A stretch of 64,000 bases of DNA from Variovorax sp. Sphag1AA. GTDB lineage: Bacteria > Pseudomonadota > Gammaproteobacteria > Burkholderiales > Burkholderiaceae_C. The translations under genes were made by a program, and so were the position numbers. This document shows, piece by piece, positions 33,668 through 44,185 of this stretch. How positions within the stretch are numbered: position 1 is the stretch's first letter; every line of letters begins with the position of its first letter. The notes beneath the pieces are model-generated. The model was given only the letters and a program-made list of their open reading frames with translations, had not been told where the DNA came from and ran no database searches. Location: contig NZ_JACHYC010000002.1 in the NCBI RefSeq assembly GCF_014192575.1, positions 682,001 through 746,000 of the forward strand. Reading direction: 5' to 3'.

Positions 33668-33934
33668 ATGCCCAAGGTGCCTTCTTCCCCCCAGCCGGCC
33701 GAATCCGCCGCGCCCGACACCGGCGCGTTGCCGGCCACCTATGAAGCCGGCTTGCAGGAGCTCGAAAAACTCGTGACCGAACTCGAATCAGGCCAGTTGC
33801 CGCTCGATCAGCTGCTGGGCAGCTACCAGCGTGGCGCGGCGCTTCTGGCGTTCTGCCGCGACAAGCTGCAGGCGGTCGAAGACCAGATCAAGCTGCTCGA
33901 CGCAGGCAGCCTCAAGGTCTGGACCGCCGAATGA
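33668..33934 (+). CDS. xseB: Exodeoxyribonuclease VII small subunit
   Basis: An 88-residue helical protein with the XseB signature [20 protein letters not shown], followed by [20 protein letters not shown], and an acidic/Lys-rich end. It forms a complex with XseA to degrade single-stranded DNA. The N-terminal 20 residues are Pro/Ala-rich and extended. The stop overlaps the ispA start by four bases. The order xseB-ispA-dxs is widespread in proteobacteria. Confidence 0.95.
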   Translation: MPKVPSSPQPAESAAPDTGALPATYEAGLQELEKLVTELESGQLPLDQLLGSYQRGAALLAFCRDKLQAVEDQIKLLDAGSLKVWTAE

Positions 33935-34851
33935 CGACGGCCTGTGAAACCCTGCGGTGGGATGCCGCCCGTCTGTCCTCGTGGAGCGAACCGCTGCTCG
34001 CCCGCGTCGAATCGGCCTTGTCCGAATGGGTCGGCGTCGATGCGCCGGTGCTTCTGGGCGACGCGATGCGCTATGCGGTGCTCGATGGTGGCAAGCGCCT
34101 GCGGCCGCTGCTGGTGCTGGCCGCCAGCGAAGCGGTTGGCGGTCACGCCGAAGCGGCGTTGCGCGCCGCCTGCGCGGTCGAACTGATTCACGCCTATTCG
34201 CTGGTGCACGACGACCTGCCATGCATGGACAACGACGTGCTTCGCCGCGGCAAGCCCACAGTGCACGTCAAGTTCGGCGAAGCCGATGCACTGCTGGCCG
34301 GCGATGCCTTGCAGGCGCTCGCGTTCGAATTGCTCACGCCGGATGGCACCAGCATTTCGCCGGTGGTGCAGGCGACGCTGTGCCGCCTGTTGGCGCGCGC
34401 CGCGGGCAGCCAGGGCATGGCTGGCGGTCAGGCGATCGACTTGGCCAGCGTCGGTGTCGCACTGACCGAAGCCGAGTTGCGCAACATGCATCGCCTCAAG
34501 ACTGGCGCGCTGCTGCAGGGCAGCGTCGAGATGGGCGCGGCGTGCGGCAATACGCTTGCGCCGCAAACGCTCGCCGCATTGCGCGACTACGGCGCAGCCA
34601 TCGGGCTCGCTTTCCAGGTGGTCGACGACATCCTCGACGTGATTGCCGATTCCGAAACGCTCGGCAAGACCGCGGGCAAGGACGCGGCGAGCGACAAGCC
34701 CACCTATGTTTCATTGCTCGGCCTCGACGGCGCGCGTGCACAGGCGCGCCAGTTGCTGGCCCAGGCCCTTGAAGCGCTGGATCGCAGCGCACTGGCCGAC
34801 ACGGGCGCGCTGCGCGCGCTCGCCCACATGGTCGTCGATCGCGATCGATAA
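33931..34851 (+). CDS. ispA: Farnesyl diphosphate synthase (polyprenyl synthetase)
   Basis: A 306-residue prenyltransferase. The two Asp-rich motifs are [10 protein letters not shown] at about residues 92-101 and VVDDILDV at about 230-237; [13 protein letters not shown] and DLPTVH-type features ([11 protein letters not shown]) also match IspA. It condenses isopentenyl and dimethylallyl diphosphates to farnesyl diphosphate. It lies between xseB (four-base overlap) and dxs (15 bases), completing an isoprenoid precursor block. Confidence 0.95.
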   Translation: MTTACETLRWDAARLSSWSEPLLARVESALSEWVGVDAPVLLGDAMRYAVLDGGKRLRPLLVLAASEAVGGHAEAALRAACAVELIHAYSLVHDDLPCMDNDVLRRGKPTVHVKFGEADALLAGDALQALAFELLTPDGTSISPVVQATLCRLLARAAGSQGMAGGQAIDLASVGVALTEAELRNMHRLKTGALLQGSVEMGAACGNTLAPQTLAALRDYGAAIGLAFQVVDDILDVIADSETLGKTAGKDAASDKPTYVSLLGLDGARAQARQLLAQALEALDRSALADTGALRALAHMVVDRDR

Positions 34852-34866
34852 CGACAAGATTTGCAC

Positions 34867-36753
34867 ATGGCTCCGCTGCTCCCCACCATCCACGATCCCT
34901 CCCAGCTGCGGCAAATGGACCGCGCCCAACTCAAGCAACTCGCCGACGAGGTTCGGACCTGCGTGCTCGACAACGTCTCGCGCACCGGCGGACACCTCAG
35001 CTCGAATCTGGGCACGGTGGAGCTCACGGTTGCGTTGCACCACGTCTTCAACACGCCGCACGATCGCCTGGTGTGGGACGTGGGCCACCAGACCTATCCG
35101 CACAAGATCCTGACCGGCCGCCGCGAACGCATGCCTACGCTGCGCCAGCTCGGTGGCATCTCCGGCTTTCCGCAGCGCACCGAGAGCGAGTACGACACCT
35201 TCGGCACCGCTCATTCGTCGACCAGCATCTCTGCCGCGCTCGGCATGGCGCTGGCGGCACGGCAGAAGGGCGAGGACCGCCATTCGGTCGCGATCATCGG
35301 CGACGGCGCGCTCACCGCCGGCATGGCTTTCGAGGCATTGAACAACGCAGGCGTGTGCGACGACTGCAAGCTGCTGGTGATCCTGAACGACAACGACATG
35401 TCGATCAGCCCGCCCGTCGGTGCGCTCAACCGCTATCTCGCGCAGCTCATGAGCGGCAATTTCTACGCTGCAGCGAAGAACGTCGGCAAGAGCGTGCTGC
35501 GCGCCGCGCCGCCGCTCTTCGAGCTGGCAAAGCGCCTGGAGCAGCACGCCAAGGGCATGGTGGTGCCGGCAACGCTGTTCGAGCAGTTCGGCTTCAACTA
35601 TGTCGGGCCGATCGACGGGCACGACATCGATTCGCTGGTGCCGACGCTCGAAAACCTCAAGCACCTTCGCGGTCCGCAGTTCCTTCACGTGGTCACGAAG
35701 AAGGGCCAGGGCTACAAGCTTGCGGAAGCCGATCCGGTGGCCTATCACGGGCCTTCCAAGTTCGATCCGGCCGTCGGACTCGTCAAGCCGGCAACCGCAC
35801 CCAAGCAGACCTTCACGCAGGTCTTCGGAACCTGGTTGTGCGACATGGCCGCCAAGGACGGTCGCCTCGTCGGCATCACGCCCGCGATGCGCGAAGGCTC
35901 CGGCCTTGTCGAATTCGAGAAGCGCTTCCCCGAGCGCTACTACGACGTGGGCATCGCCGAGCAGCACTCGGTCACTTTCGCGGCCGGTCTGGCGTGCGAA
36001 GGGCTCAAGCCCGTTCTCGCGATCTATTCGACCTTCCTGCAGCGCGGGTATGACCAGCTCATTCACGACGTCGCGATCCAGAACCTGCCGGTCGTGTTCG
36101 CGCTCGATCGCGCAGGCCTGGTGGGTGCCGACGGTGCGACGCATGCGGGCGCCTACGACATCTCGTTCCTGCGCTGCATTCCGAACATGAGCGTGGCCTG
36201 TCCGGCGGATGAAGCCGAATGCCGCCAACTGCTCACCACCGCTTACGAGCAGAGCCACCCGGTGGCGGTCCGCTATCCGCGCGGCTCGGGCGCCGGTGTC
36301 ACGCCGCCCCAGTCGCTCGATGGCCTGCCGTTCGGCAAGGGCGAGGTCCGCCGCGAAGGCCGCAAGATCGCGATCCTCGCCTTCGGTACGCTGCTCTATC
36401 CGGCTTTGAAGGCTGCGGAGTCGCTCGATGCGACGGTGGTCAACATGCGCTGGGCCAAGCCGCTCGATGTCGAGCTTTTGCTCAAGGTCGCAAGTTCGCA
36501 CGAAGCACTGGTGACGGTTGAAGAGGGCGCGATCATGGGCGGCGCAGGCAGTGCAGTGCTCGAAGCTCTCCAGGCCGCAGGTCTGCAGAAGCCGGTGCTG
36601 CAACTCGGCCTGCCCGATCGCTTCATCGAGCATGGCGATCCGGCAAAGCTTCTGTCCGGCGTCGGCCTGGACGCCGAAGGAATCGAGCGTTCCATCACGC
36701 AGCGTTTCGACAGCGTGGTTTCCGCAGGGAAAACCCGCCCCGGCGTTGTGTAA
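34867..36753 (+). CDS. dxs: 1-deoxy-D-xylulose-5-phosphate synthase
   Basis: A 628-residue thiamine-diphosphate enzyme of full length. Conserved stretches are [20 protein letters not shown], the TPP/metal motif [18 protein letters not shown] with its final NDNDMSIS, and the pyrimidine-domain [15 protein letters not shown] containing the catalytic Glu. It makes DXP from pyruvate and glyceraldehyde 3-phosphate, the first step of the MEP pathway. A TTG two codons upstream is an alternative start; I use the ATG. The gene follows ispA at 15 bases, probably in one operon. Confidence 0.96.
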   Translation: MAPLLPTIHDPSQLRQMDRAQLKQLADEVRTCVLDNVSRTGGHLSSNLGTVELTVALHHVFNTPHDRLVWDVGHQTYPHKILTGRRERMPTLRQLGGISGFPQRTESEYDTFGTAHSSTSISAALGMALAARQKGEDRHSVAIIGDGALTAGMAFEALNNAGVCDDCKLLVILNDNDMSISPPVGALNRYLAQLMSGNFYAAAKNVGKSVLRAAPPLFELAKRLEQHAKGMVVPATLFEQFGFNYVGPIDGHDIDSLVPTLENLKHLRGPQFLHVVTKKGQGYKLAEADPVAYHGPSKFDPAVGLVKPATAPKQTFTQVFGTWLCDMAAKDGRLVGITPAMREGSGLVEFEKRFPERYYDVGIAEQHSVTFAAGLACEGLKPVLAIYSTFLQRGYDQLIHDVAIQNLPVVFALDRAGLVGADGATHAGAYDISFLRCIPNMSVACPADEAECRQLLTTAYEQSHPVAVRYPRGSGAGVTPPQSLDGLPFGKGEVRREGRKIAILAFGTLLYPALKAAESLDATVVNMRWAKPLDVELLLKVASSHEALVTVEEGAIMGGAGSAVLEALQAAGLQKPVLQLGLPDRFIEHGDPAKLLSGVGLDAEGIERSITQRFDSVVSAGKTRPGVV

Positions 36754-36770
36754 GCACTTTTTACAATGAC

Positions 36771-36791
36771 CGCTGACCGTTCTGGTCAGCG
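36771..36791. other. Perfect hairpin between dxs and TRAP binding-protein gene
   Basis: An eight-base-pair inverted repeat, CGCTGACC against GGTCAGCG with a five-base loop, 50 bases before the TRAP binding-protein start. TACAAT at 36762-36767 just before it resembles a -10 element, so the hairpin may be at the very 5' end of that mRNA. No T-run follows, so it is not a standard terminator. Confidence 0.35.
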
Positions 36792-36841
36792 ACGCTGCCA
36801 CAAGCCGCGTTCTCGTTTTTCCAAGTCCCGGAGACAAATCA

Positions 36842-37921
36842 ATGGATCGTCGTTCCCTCATCAAAAACGCAGGCATGGCCGGCGTTCTCGCCGCGGGCAT
36901 CGCACCTGCGGTTCACGCGCAAGCTGCCGTGCGTTGGCGCCTCGCGTCGAGCTTCCCGAAGTCGCTCGACACCATCTATGGCACGGCCGAGACCTTCGCC
37001 AAGAGCGTGAGCGACATGACGGGCGGCAAGTTCCAGATTTCGGTCCATGCGGGCGGTGAGCTGATGCCGGCCTTCGGCGTGGTCGACGGCGTGCAGAACG
37101 CATCGGTCGAAATGGCGCACACCGCGCCGTACTACTTCTACGGCAAGGACCCGACCTTCTGCCTGGGCTGCGCAGTGCCCTTCGGCCTGAACACCCGCCA
37201 GATGAACGCATGGATGTACGAAGGCAACGGCCTGAAGCTCATGCGCGACTTCTACGCCAAGTACAACATCTACAACCTGCCGGGGGGCAACACCGGCGCG
37301 CAGATGGGCGGCTGGTTCCGCAAGGAAATCAAGTCGGTCGCCGACCTCAAGGGCCTGAAGTTCCGCACCAACCCGTTTGCCGGCCGCGTGCTCGAACCCT
37401 TCGGCGTGATTCCGCAGTCGATCCCTGGTGCCGACCTGTACCCCGCGCTCGAAAAGGGCACGCTGGACGCGCTGGAGTGGGTCGGCCCGTACGACGACCA
37501 GAAGCTCGGCTTCAACAAGGTCGCGCAGTACTACTACTACCCTGGCTGGTGGGAAGGCGGTCCGCAGCTGGACTTCTACATCAACACCAAGGCGTGGGAA
37601 GGCCTGTCGGCCGAGTACAAGGCGATCGTGTCGGCGGCGGCCGCGCAGGCCAACGTCGGCATGACCGCGAAGTACGACGCGCGCAACCCGGTCGCGCTGA
37701 AGCAGCTCGTGGGCTCGGGCACCAAGCTGCGCCCGTTCTCGAAGGACGTGATGGACGCGGCGTTCAAGTCGGCTCAGCAGATCTACGCCGACCTGAACAA
37801 CACCAACCCCGAGTGGAAGAAGGTGTACACGGACTACGCCAAGTTCCTGGCCGACCAGAACGCCTGGTTCCGCTTCACGGAAGGCACCTTCGACCGCTTC
37901 ATGCAAGCGCAGAAGCTGTAA
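36842..37921 (+). CDS. TRAP transporter substrate-binding protein (TakP/DctP type)
   Basis: A 359-residue periplasmic protein with a Tat-like signal DRRSLIKNAG and cleavage after VHAQA. The mature part (RWRLASSFPKSLDTIYGTAE) and the C-terminal EFAR-type ligand region FRTNPFAGRVLEPFGVIPQS are those of the TakP group, which binds 2-oxo acids and similar monocarboxylates. The conserved Arg in FRTNP forms the salt bridge to the carboxylate. The permease genes lie on the other strand at 38471-40617, separated by a strong terminator, so the binding protein has its own promoter. Exact ligand unknown. Confidence 0.9.
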   Translation: MDRRSLIKNAGMAGVLAAGIAPAVHAQAAVRWRLASSFPKSLDTIYGTAETFAKSVSDMTGGKFQISVHAGGELMPAFGVVDGVQNASVEMAHTAPYYFYGKDPTFCLGCAVPFGLNTRQMNAWMYEGNGLKLMRDFYAKYNIYNLPGGNTGAQMGGWFRKEIKSVADLKGLKFRTNPFAGRVLEPFGVIPQSIPGADLYPALEKGTLDALEWVGPYDDQKLGFNKVAQYYYYPGWWEGGPQLDFYINTKAWEGLSAEYKAIVSAAAAQANVGMTAKYDARNPVALKQLVGSGTKLRPFSKDVMDAAFKSAQQIYADLNNTNPEWKKVYTDYAKFLADQNAWFRFTEGTFDRFMQAQKL

Positions 37922-37950
37922 TCAGCCGGGCCCGAGGGCTCGCCAAGTCA

Positions 37951-37982
37951 AAAGGCCCTGCCGACGACGGCAGGGCCTTTTT
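37951..37982. terminator. Bidirectional intrinsic terminator
   Basis: A 13-base-pair perfect stem, AAAGGCCCTGCCG against CGGCAGGGCCTTT with loop ACGA, followed by TT on the plus strand. The A-run at the 5' side makes it work on the minus strand as well. It separates the convergent TRAP binding-protein and 38001-38474 genes. Confidence 0.92.
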
Positions 37983-38000
37983 CATTGGGGGTCCTGAAGT

Positions 38001-38474
38001 TCAGCTCTTGAAGTTGTGAGCGGCGACGCGGTGTGCGAACTCGGTCAACAACCGTGCATCCGCCGAATGGAACCATCCCACCGCGCCATTTCGCCGACGC
38101 ACCAGTAGGCGCGGTGCGATCACTTGCTGAAGCCATGGCCAGTGCACGAGCTTGAGCTGCGCGACGTCGGATGCGCGTACGCGCTTGGTCCATAGCCAGG
38201 TCTGGATCAACTCGTCGCCTTCGAGGCGGGTGCGGCTGTTGACGATCCAGTAGCCCATCCAGCCGATGCACAGCGCGGCGAGGCCGAACAGCGCCATGCT
38301 GCCTGCGGTCCAAGATTCGCCGCGGAGCGCGGGCATGCTCCAGAGCCCGAACCCGATCAGGTCGACCACAAAGATGACTGCGAGGATCCGGACGAAGCGC
38401 GGATAGGCCGGGCTCTCGAGCGAGACCGGTGCGTCGTCCAGGGCAGGGGGGCTTTCGGCCCCGTTGTCACTCAC
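38001..38474 (-). CDS. Hypothetical membrane protein with two helices
   Basis: A 157-residue protein with two membrane helices at about residues 28-47 and 58-78 and a C-terminal cytoplasmic domain of about 75 residues (SRTRLEGDELIQTWLWTKRV). That domain resembles bacterial PH-like domains, but I cannot assign it surely. Its start overlaps the dctM stop by four bases, so it is translationally coupled to the TRAP permease genes. No role in TRAP transport is known for such proteins. Confidence 0.65.
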   Translation of the reverse strand: MSDNGAESPPALDDAPVSLESPAYPRFVRILAVIFVVDLIGFGLWSMPALRGESWTAGSMALFGLAALCIGWMGYWIVNSRTRLEGDELIQTWLWTKRVRASDVAQLKLVHWPWLQQVIAPRLLVRRRNGAVGWFHSADARLLTEFAHRVAAHNFKS

Positions 38475-40018
38475 TGCTTGGTGTCGCTACCCGGCGCCGG
38501 TGCGTCGGGCGTCGCAGGCGTCTCCGGCGTGCCGGGCGCTTCGGGCTCGGACTTCTGGTTGAACGGGTCTTCCATGTTCGCGCCGCTGTCGGGCTCGTTC
38601 TGCTCCGCGGGCATCTCCAGCTGCACCTTGTCCACGTCGACGACAACCTGCTTGTCGAGGAACACCGTGACCGTCTGCGGGAAGAAGATGACGATGCCGA
38701 CCAGCAGCAGCTGCAGACCCACCCACGGCACCGCGCCGAGGTAGATGTCGCGCGACTCGATCTTGCGCGGCAGGGCGCCGTTCTTGAACAGGGTGTCGGC
38801 GATGCCGCGCAGATAGAACAGCGCGAAGCCGAAGGGCGGATGCATGAACGAGGTCTGCATGTTCACGCACAGCAGCACGCCGAACCACACCATGTCGATG
38901 CCCAGCTTGGCCGCGACCGGGCCGAGCATCGGCAGGATGATGAAGGCGATCTCGAAGAAGTCGAGGAAGAACGCCAGGAAGAAGACAAAGATGTTGACCG
39001 CGATCAGGAAGCCGATCTGGCCGCCCGGCAGGCCCGAGAGCATGTGCTCGATCCACTTCGCGCCGTCCACGCCCTGGAACACCAGCGAGAACATCCGCGA
39101 GCCGATCAGGATGAAGACCACCATGGCCGTGAGGCGCATGGTGCCGTCCATGGCTTCCTTGAGCATCTGCCAGTTCAGGCGGCGGTGGATCGCGGCGAGG
39201 ATCAGCGAGCCGACCGCACCCATTGCGCCGGCTTCAGTCGGCGTGGCGATCGCGTGGTCCATGAAGGGCAGGCCGCCCATCGAGCCGAGCACCGCGAAGA
39301 TCAGGATGGCCGAGGGGATGATGCCGCGCAGGCACTTGCCCCAGAGCGCCCAGCCCGACAGCGTGCGGGCCGAAGCGGGCACGCCGGGCACGTAGTCGGG
39401 ACGGATGCGGCCGACCAAGAAGGTGTAGATCGCGAAGATCAGCACCTGAAGGATCGACGGACCCCAGGCGCCCTTGTACATCTGGCCCACATCGGTGCCG
39501 AGCTGGTCGGCCATGACGATCAGCACCAGCGACGGCGGTACGAGCTGCGTGATCGTGCCCGAGGCCGCGAGCACACCCGTCGAATAGCGCATGTTGTAGC
39601 CGTAGCGCATCATGATCGGCAGCGAGATCATCGCCATCGCGATCACCTGGCCGGCCACCGTGCCGGTGATCGCGCCGAGGATGAAACCGACGATGATCAC
39701 CGAGTAGCCGAGGCCGCCGCGCACCGGGCCGAAGAGCTGGCCCATCGAGTCCAGCATGTCCTCGGCCAATCCGCATTTCTCCAGCACCGCGCCCATCAGC
39801 GTGAAGAACGGGATGGCCAGCAGCGTTTCGTTGGAGAGGATGCCGAAGACGTTCAGCGGCAGGTTGGCCATGAAGCCGGCCGGGAACCAGCCCATCTCGA
39901 TGGCGTAGAAGCCGCTGAAGAGGCCGAGCGCGGCCAGCGAGAACGCGACCGGGAACCCGATCAGCATGATGACGACCAGCCCCGCGAACATGATGGGGGC
40001 GAAGTTTTCCATTTGCAT
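38471..40018 (-). CDS. dctM: TRAP transporter large permease with Pro/Glu-rich C-terminal tail
   Basis: A 515-residue DctM permease with about twelve helices. The N-terminal NFAPIMFAGLVVIMLIGFPV and the segment VVGTVAGQVIAMA-like (GTVAGQVIAMAMISLP) are typical. The protein is longer than the roughly 430 residues usual for DctM: there is an extra loop in the middle (about residues 200-270) and a charged, Pro-rich tail after about residue 450, ending EAPGTPETPATPDAPAPGSD. It works with the small permease upstream (60-base gap) and the binding protein at 36842-37921 to import organic acids with Na+ or H+. Confidence 0.9.
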   Translation of the reverse strand: MQMENFAPIMFAGLVVIMLIGFPVAFSLAALGLFSGFYAIEMGWFPAGFMANLPLNVFGILSNETLLAIPFFTLMGAVLEKCGLAEDMLDSMGQLFGPVRGGLGYSVIIVGFILGAITGTVAGQVIAMAMISLPIMMRYGYNMRYSTGVLAASGTITQLVPPSLVLIVMADQLGTDVGQMYKGAWGPSILQVLIFAIYTFLVGRIRPDYVPGVPASARTLSGWALWGKCLRGIIPSAILIFAVLGSMGGLPFMDHAIATPTEAGAMGAVGSLILAAIHRRLNWQMLKEAMDGTMRLTAMVVFILIGSRMFSLVFQGVDGAKWIEHMLSGLPGGQIGFLIAVNIFVFFLAFFLDFFEIAFIILPMLGPVAAKLGIDMVWFGVLLCVNMQTSFMHPPFGFALFYLRGIADTLFKNGALPRKIESRDIYLGAVPWVGLQLLLVGIVIFFPQTVTVFLDKQVVVDVDKVQLEMPAEQNEPDSGANMEDPFNQKSEPEAPGTPETPATPDAPAPGSDTKQ

Positions 40019-40077
40019 TTTTTTATCCTGCGATGCGCGAGAGGCGGGCTAGCTCTGGTGGCTTTGGCGTTCGGTGC

Positions 40078-40617
40078 TCACTGCACCGGCTTCTCGTAGT
40101 GCGTGTCCATCTCGATGAGGCCTCGCAGGTAGGCGATGCGCTTGATGATCTCCGCCACGCCCTGCAGGAACATCGCGCCGAAGCCCAGCGGCATCATCAG
40201 TGCGGCGGGCCAGCGGATCAGGCCGCCGATGTTCCCGGACATCTCGCCGGTGCGCAGCATGTTGAGGAAGAAGGGGAAGGTCAGCCAGAACAGCAGGCCC
40301 ATCACCGGCAGCAGGAAGAAGACCAGCCCGAAGAGGTCGACGTAGACCGGGCCGTTGCGCTTGAGCTTGCCGTAGATGATGTCGACGCGGACGTGCTCGT
40401 TGAGCTTCAGCACGATCGGCGCGCCGAGCATCACGGTCGCGGCGAACAGATACCACTGGATCTCGAGCCAGGCGTTGTTGCTGATGTCGAGGCCGTAGCG
40501 GATGACCGCATTGCCGGCGGAGATGACCGAGGCGGCGAGTACCGCCCAGGAGGCGACCTTGCCGAGCTGGGCGCTGATCCAGTCCACGGCGAGTGTGAAT
40601 TTGAGGAAGGCTGACAC
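40078..40617 (-). CDS. dctQ: TRAP transporter small permease
   Basis: A 179-residue DctQ-type protein with four membrane helices. WLEIQWYLFAATVMLGAPIV near residues 50-69 is the family core motif. It pairs with the DctM-like permease encoded next. About 165 bases separate its start from the end of livF on the same strand, so it probably has its own promoter in that gap. Confidence 0.9.
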   Translation of the reverse strand: MSAFLKFTLAVDWISAQLGKVASWAVLAASVISAGNAVIRYGLDISNNAWLEIQWYLFAATVMLGAPIVLKLNEHVRVDIIYGKLKRNGPVYVDLFGLVFFLLPVMGLLFWLTFPFFLNMLRTGEMSGNIGGLIRWPAALMMPLGFGAMFLQGVAEIIKRIAYLRGLIEMDTHYEKPVQ

Positions 40618-40781
40618 TTTGTCTCCGGATGCGGAATCTCTTGTCTCGCGCCTTGTGGGCGCGAAGCCGTCGATGGTAACGCTCTGTTGCGAATTTTCTG
40701 GGGTCCGGAGAGGCTCTCGCCTTCAGGACTTCCCCAATACAGAAGCGCCGGAAACCGCGTCCGGAAGCAGTGCGGCGCGCC

Positions 40782-41500
<719 letters not shown>

Positions 41501-41504
<4 letters not shown>

Positions 41505-42298
41505 GGCGTCGCCCCTTCGATCGTCGCTTCGTCTTCTTCGCGGCCGAGGTAGGCCTCGATCACCTGCGGATCGTTGCGGATCTGGTCGGGATTGCCGCGC
41601 GCGATGATGCGGCCGAAGTTCAGCACTGCGATGTGCTCGCACAAGCCCATCACGAAGCGCATGTCGTGTTCGATCATGAAGATGGTGTAGCCACGGCCCG
41701 CGATGTTGCGGATCTCGTGCATCAGTTCGGTCTTTTCGGTGCTGTTCATGCCCGCCACGGGTTCGTCGAGCAGCAGCAGCTTCGGGTCGGTCGCAAGGGC
41801 GCGCGCGAGTTCGAGCTTGCGCTGGTCGCCGTACGAGAGGTTGTCGGCCACGTCGTCGCCCTTGTGGTCGAGCCGGACCCACGAGAGCAACTCGCGTGCA
41901 CGTTCGCGCGCGCGCTTTTCCTCGCCGCGGAACAGGCCCGTCCCCGCCAGCAGTCCGAGTGCGCCATAACGCAGCTTGGCGTGCATGCCGACCATCACGT
42001 TTTCGAGCAGCGACATCTCCTTGAAGATGCGGATGTTCTGGAACGTGCGAGCGATGCCTGCGCGCGTGATCTGGTGGGGCTTGAGGCCCGCGAGATCGCG
42101 CCCCTCGAAACGGATCGAGCCGCCGGTGGTCGGCAGCAGGCCCGTCGTCAGGTTGAAGACCGTGGTCTTGCCCGCGCCGTTGGGTCCGATGAGTCCGAAG
42201 ACACCGCCCTTCGGCACTTCGAGATTGACCTCCTGCAGCACCTTGAGGCCACCGAAGTGGCGCGAGACGCCGTCGAGTTGGAGAAGCGGTGCCGTCAT
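41501..42298 (-). CDS. livG: Branched-chain amino acid ABC ATPase LivG
   Basis: A 265-residue ATPase with Walker A GPNGAGKTTVFN, signature LSYGDQRKLELARAL, Walker B LLLDEPVAGMN and the LivG-type C-terminal IRNDPQVIEAYLG. LSYGDQ in place of LSGGQ is normal for this group. It overlaps livM by four bases and livF by four bases. It pairs with LivF on the permease heterodimer. Confidence 0.94.
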
Positions 42299-43158
42299 GC
42301 CGTCGCTCCCTTGCGTCCGAACCATTGGCGCAGGCGCGCAGGGTCCCAGATGCCCTTCGGCAGGAAGAGGACGATCAACACCAGGATCACCCCGTTGACC
42401 ACCAGCCGGAAGTCGCCGAACGCACGCAGCGCCTCGGGCAGCACCGTGAGGATCACGCCGCCGAGCACGGGGCCGGTCAGCCCGTTGATGCCGCCGAGCA
42501 CGGTCATCGTCAGGATGTCGACGCCACGGTCGAAGCCGTATTCGTTCGGTCCGATGAAGAAGGTCAGGTGCGCATTGAGCACACCGGCGAGACCCGCGAT
42601 GGCGGCGCCCAGCACAAAGGCCAGCATCTTGTGTCCGCCGACGTCGATGCCCATCAGGCCCGCGGCGGTTTCGTCTTCCTTGATCGCCTCGAATGCACGG
42701 CCGACCTTGGAACGGCGCAGCCGCCACAACCCGAACAGCACCAGCACCACGGCGAGCAGCACATGCCACCACTGCGTGGCCTGCGGAATCCCGTTGAGGC
42801 CCAGCGCGCCGCCCGTGAGCGATTCGGCATTGAGCACCACGATGCGCACCACTTCGCCGAAGGCGAGCGTTGCCATAGCGAGGTACACGCCAGACAGCCG
42901 CAACGTCGGCTTGCCGATCACGAAAGCGACAAGCGCAGGCGCCGCCATGCCGGCCACGATCGCGACAGGGAAGGGCACGCCGTAGTTCATCGTCAGGATC
43001 GCCGAGGTGTACGCGCCGATGCCCATGAAAGCAGCATTCGCCATCGCCAGCATGCCGCACGACAGCGTGAGCCAGATCGAAAGCGCCAGCAGCGAATTGG
43101 TGCCCAGCGTGAGCACCAGGTTGCTGTAGACCGACCAGAAGTTCTCAAGCGCGCTCAT
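42295..43158 (-). CDS. livM: Branched-chain amino acid ABC permease LivM
   Basis: A 287-residue permease with eight or nine helices. MANAAFMGIGAYTSAILTM and the GLMGIDVGGHKMLAFVLGAA segment are the family core. It overlaps both livH and livG by four bases, indicating strong coupling. It forms the membrane channel with LivH. Confidence 0.93.
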   Translation of the reverse strand: MSALENFWSVYSNLVLTLGTNSLLALSIWLTLSCGMLAMANAAFMGIGAYTSAILTMNYGVPFPVAIVAGMAAPALVAFVIGKPTLRLSGVYLAMATLAFGEVVRIVVLNAESLTGGALGLNGIPQATQWWHVLLAVVLVLFGLWRLRRSKVGRAFEAIKEDETAAGLMGIDVGGHKMLAFVLGAAIAGLAGVLNAHLTFFIGPNEYGFDRGVDILTMTVLGGINGLTGPVLGGVILTVLPEALRAFGDFRLVVNGVILVLIVLFLPKGIWDPARLRQWFGRKGATA

Positions 43159-44036
43159 ACCTTGCGCTCCTGCACCGTGCCGAAGAGACCCTTCGGCCGC
43201 ACCAGCAGCACCAAGAACAGCAGGCCGAACGCCACTGCATCACGCATCGTCGAGCCGATGTAGGCCACCGACAGCACTTCCGCGAAGCCGAGGAACAGGC
43301 CACCCAGCATCGCGCCGCGGATGTCGCCCATGCCGCCGAGGATGATCACCGCGATGCCCTTGTGCAGCATCGGCTGGCCCATGAGCGGGAAGACGGCGTT
43401 GGAATAGAGCCCGATCAGCACGCCAGCGAGCCCGCCCAGGGCAGCGGCAGCGAACGAGGTCAGGTAGAACAGCCCCTCGACATTGATGCCGAGCAGGTAC
43501 GCGGCCTTCGGCGATTCGGCAATCGCACGCAGCGCGCGACCGAGTTGCGTGCGCTTCAGCGCCAGCATCAGCACCGCCATCAGCACGAACGACAGCAGGA
43601 TGATCCCCAGCTCCAGCGCGGTGAGATGAATGCCGGCGAGATTCAGCGACTCGCCCGACACCGCGCCCGCGGGGAAACGCACGTTCTGCGCGCCGAAGAT
43701 GCCCTGCACGCCGTTGTTGAGAATGATCGCCACGCCGATGGTGGCGATCATCGGAATCAGGTGAGGTGCATTGCGCGCGCGCAGCGGCTTGAGGACCAGG
43801 AAATCGATCAGCAGCCCCAGCAGGCCGCAAGTGAGAAACGCGAACAACAGTCCGATCCACAGCGGCAGATCGAAGTGCGTCATGATCTGCACGGCCGCGT
43901 AAGCGCCCACCATGAAGACCGCGCCGTGCGAAAGATTGATGACGCCGAGCACACCGAAGATCAGCGTGAAGCCCAGCGCGAAGAGGGCATAGACGCACCC
44001 GAGAGAGAGCGCGTTAACCAGTTGCTGTTCAAGCAT
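43155..44036 (-). CDS. livH: Branched-chain amino acid ABC permease LivH
   Basis: A 293-residue permease starting MLEQQLVNALSLGCVYALFA. INLSHGAVFMVGAYAAVQIM is the conserved early segment, and the C-terminal half contains VLIGLYSNAVFPLMGQPM and GMGDIRGAMLGG. The frame continues upstream, through a hairpin with T-run, so the start at 44036 is preferred. It follows livK on the same strand with a repeat and a terminator-like hairpin in the 149-base gap. Confidence 0.93.
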   Translation of the reverse strand: MLEQQLVNALSLGCVYALFALGFTLIFGVLGVINLSHGAVFMVGAYAAVQIMTHFDLPLWIGLLFAFLTCGLLGLLIDFLVLKPLRARNAPHLIPMIATIGVAIILNNGVQGIFGAQNVRFPAGAVSGESLNLAGIHLTALELGIILLSFVLMAVLMLALKRTQLGRALRAIAESPKAAYLLGINVEGLFYLTSFAAAALGGLAGVLIGLYSNAVFPLMGQPMLHKGIAVIILGGMGDIRGAMLGGLFLGFAEVLSVAYIGSTMRDAVAFGLLFLVLLVRPKGLFGTVQERKV

Positions 44037-44049
44037 CGTGGTTCCATTC

Positions 44050-44088
44050 AAAAAAACAAGAAGCGGGACCGGCAATGCCGGCTCCCGC
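44050..44088 (-). terminator. Terminator or attenuator inside liv operon
   Basis: On the minus strand a hairpin of two six-base-pair halves (GCGGGA and CCGGCA against TGCCGG and TCCCGC, one bulge) is followed by TTCTTGTTTTTTT. It lies after livK and 14 bases before the livH start. It should end many transcripts after livK and allow some read-through, giving excess binding protein. Confidence 0.75.
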
Positions 44089-44101
44089 CATCCAAGAAAC
44101 A

Positions 44102-44185
44102 CCGCGGAACCGGCTCCGCCGGGCCGCAGGTGTTGCCCCCAGCAGGGGGGTGCCCGAGCTACACGCAGTGAGCGAGGCTGGGGGG
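44102..44185 (-). repeat. Dispersed palindromic repeat, copy 2 (reverse)
   Basis: Reverse-orientation copy with the blocks CCGCGGAACCGGCTCCGCCG, GGCCGC, a CCCCC-AGCA-GGGGG hairpin and GCAGTGAGCGAGGCTGGGG. It abuts the livK stop and precedes the terminator hairpin. On the minus strand it would lie in the 3' untranslated part of livK mRNA. Confidence 0.8.

Noticed and set aside
34711-36900. Open frame of 729 residues antisense to dxs and ispA
   Set aside because: A by-product of G+C-rich codon bias; His/Arg/Asp-rich with no domain, and dxs is unambiguous.
38429-40099. Open frame of 556 residues antisense to dctM
   Set aside because: Extremely rich in His, Arg, Asp and Glu and fully inside dctM; typical antisense shadow.
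42299-43060. Fusion of LivG with an upstream domain (519-residue frame)
   Set aside because: The upstream part is livM read out of frame; LivG begins at ATG 42298 with family-typical residues.
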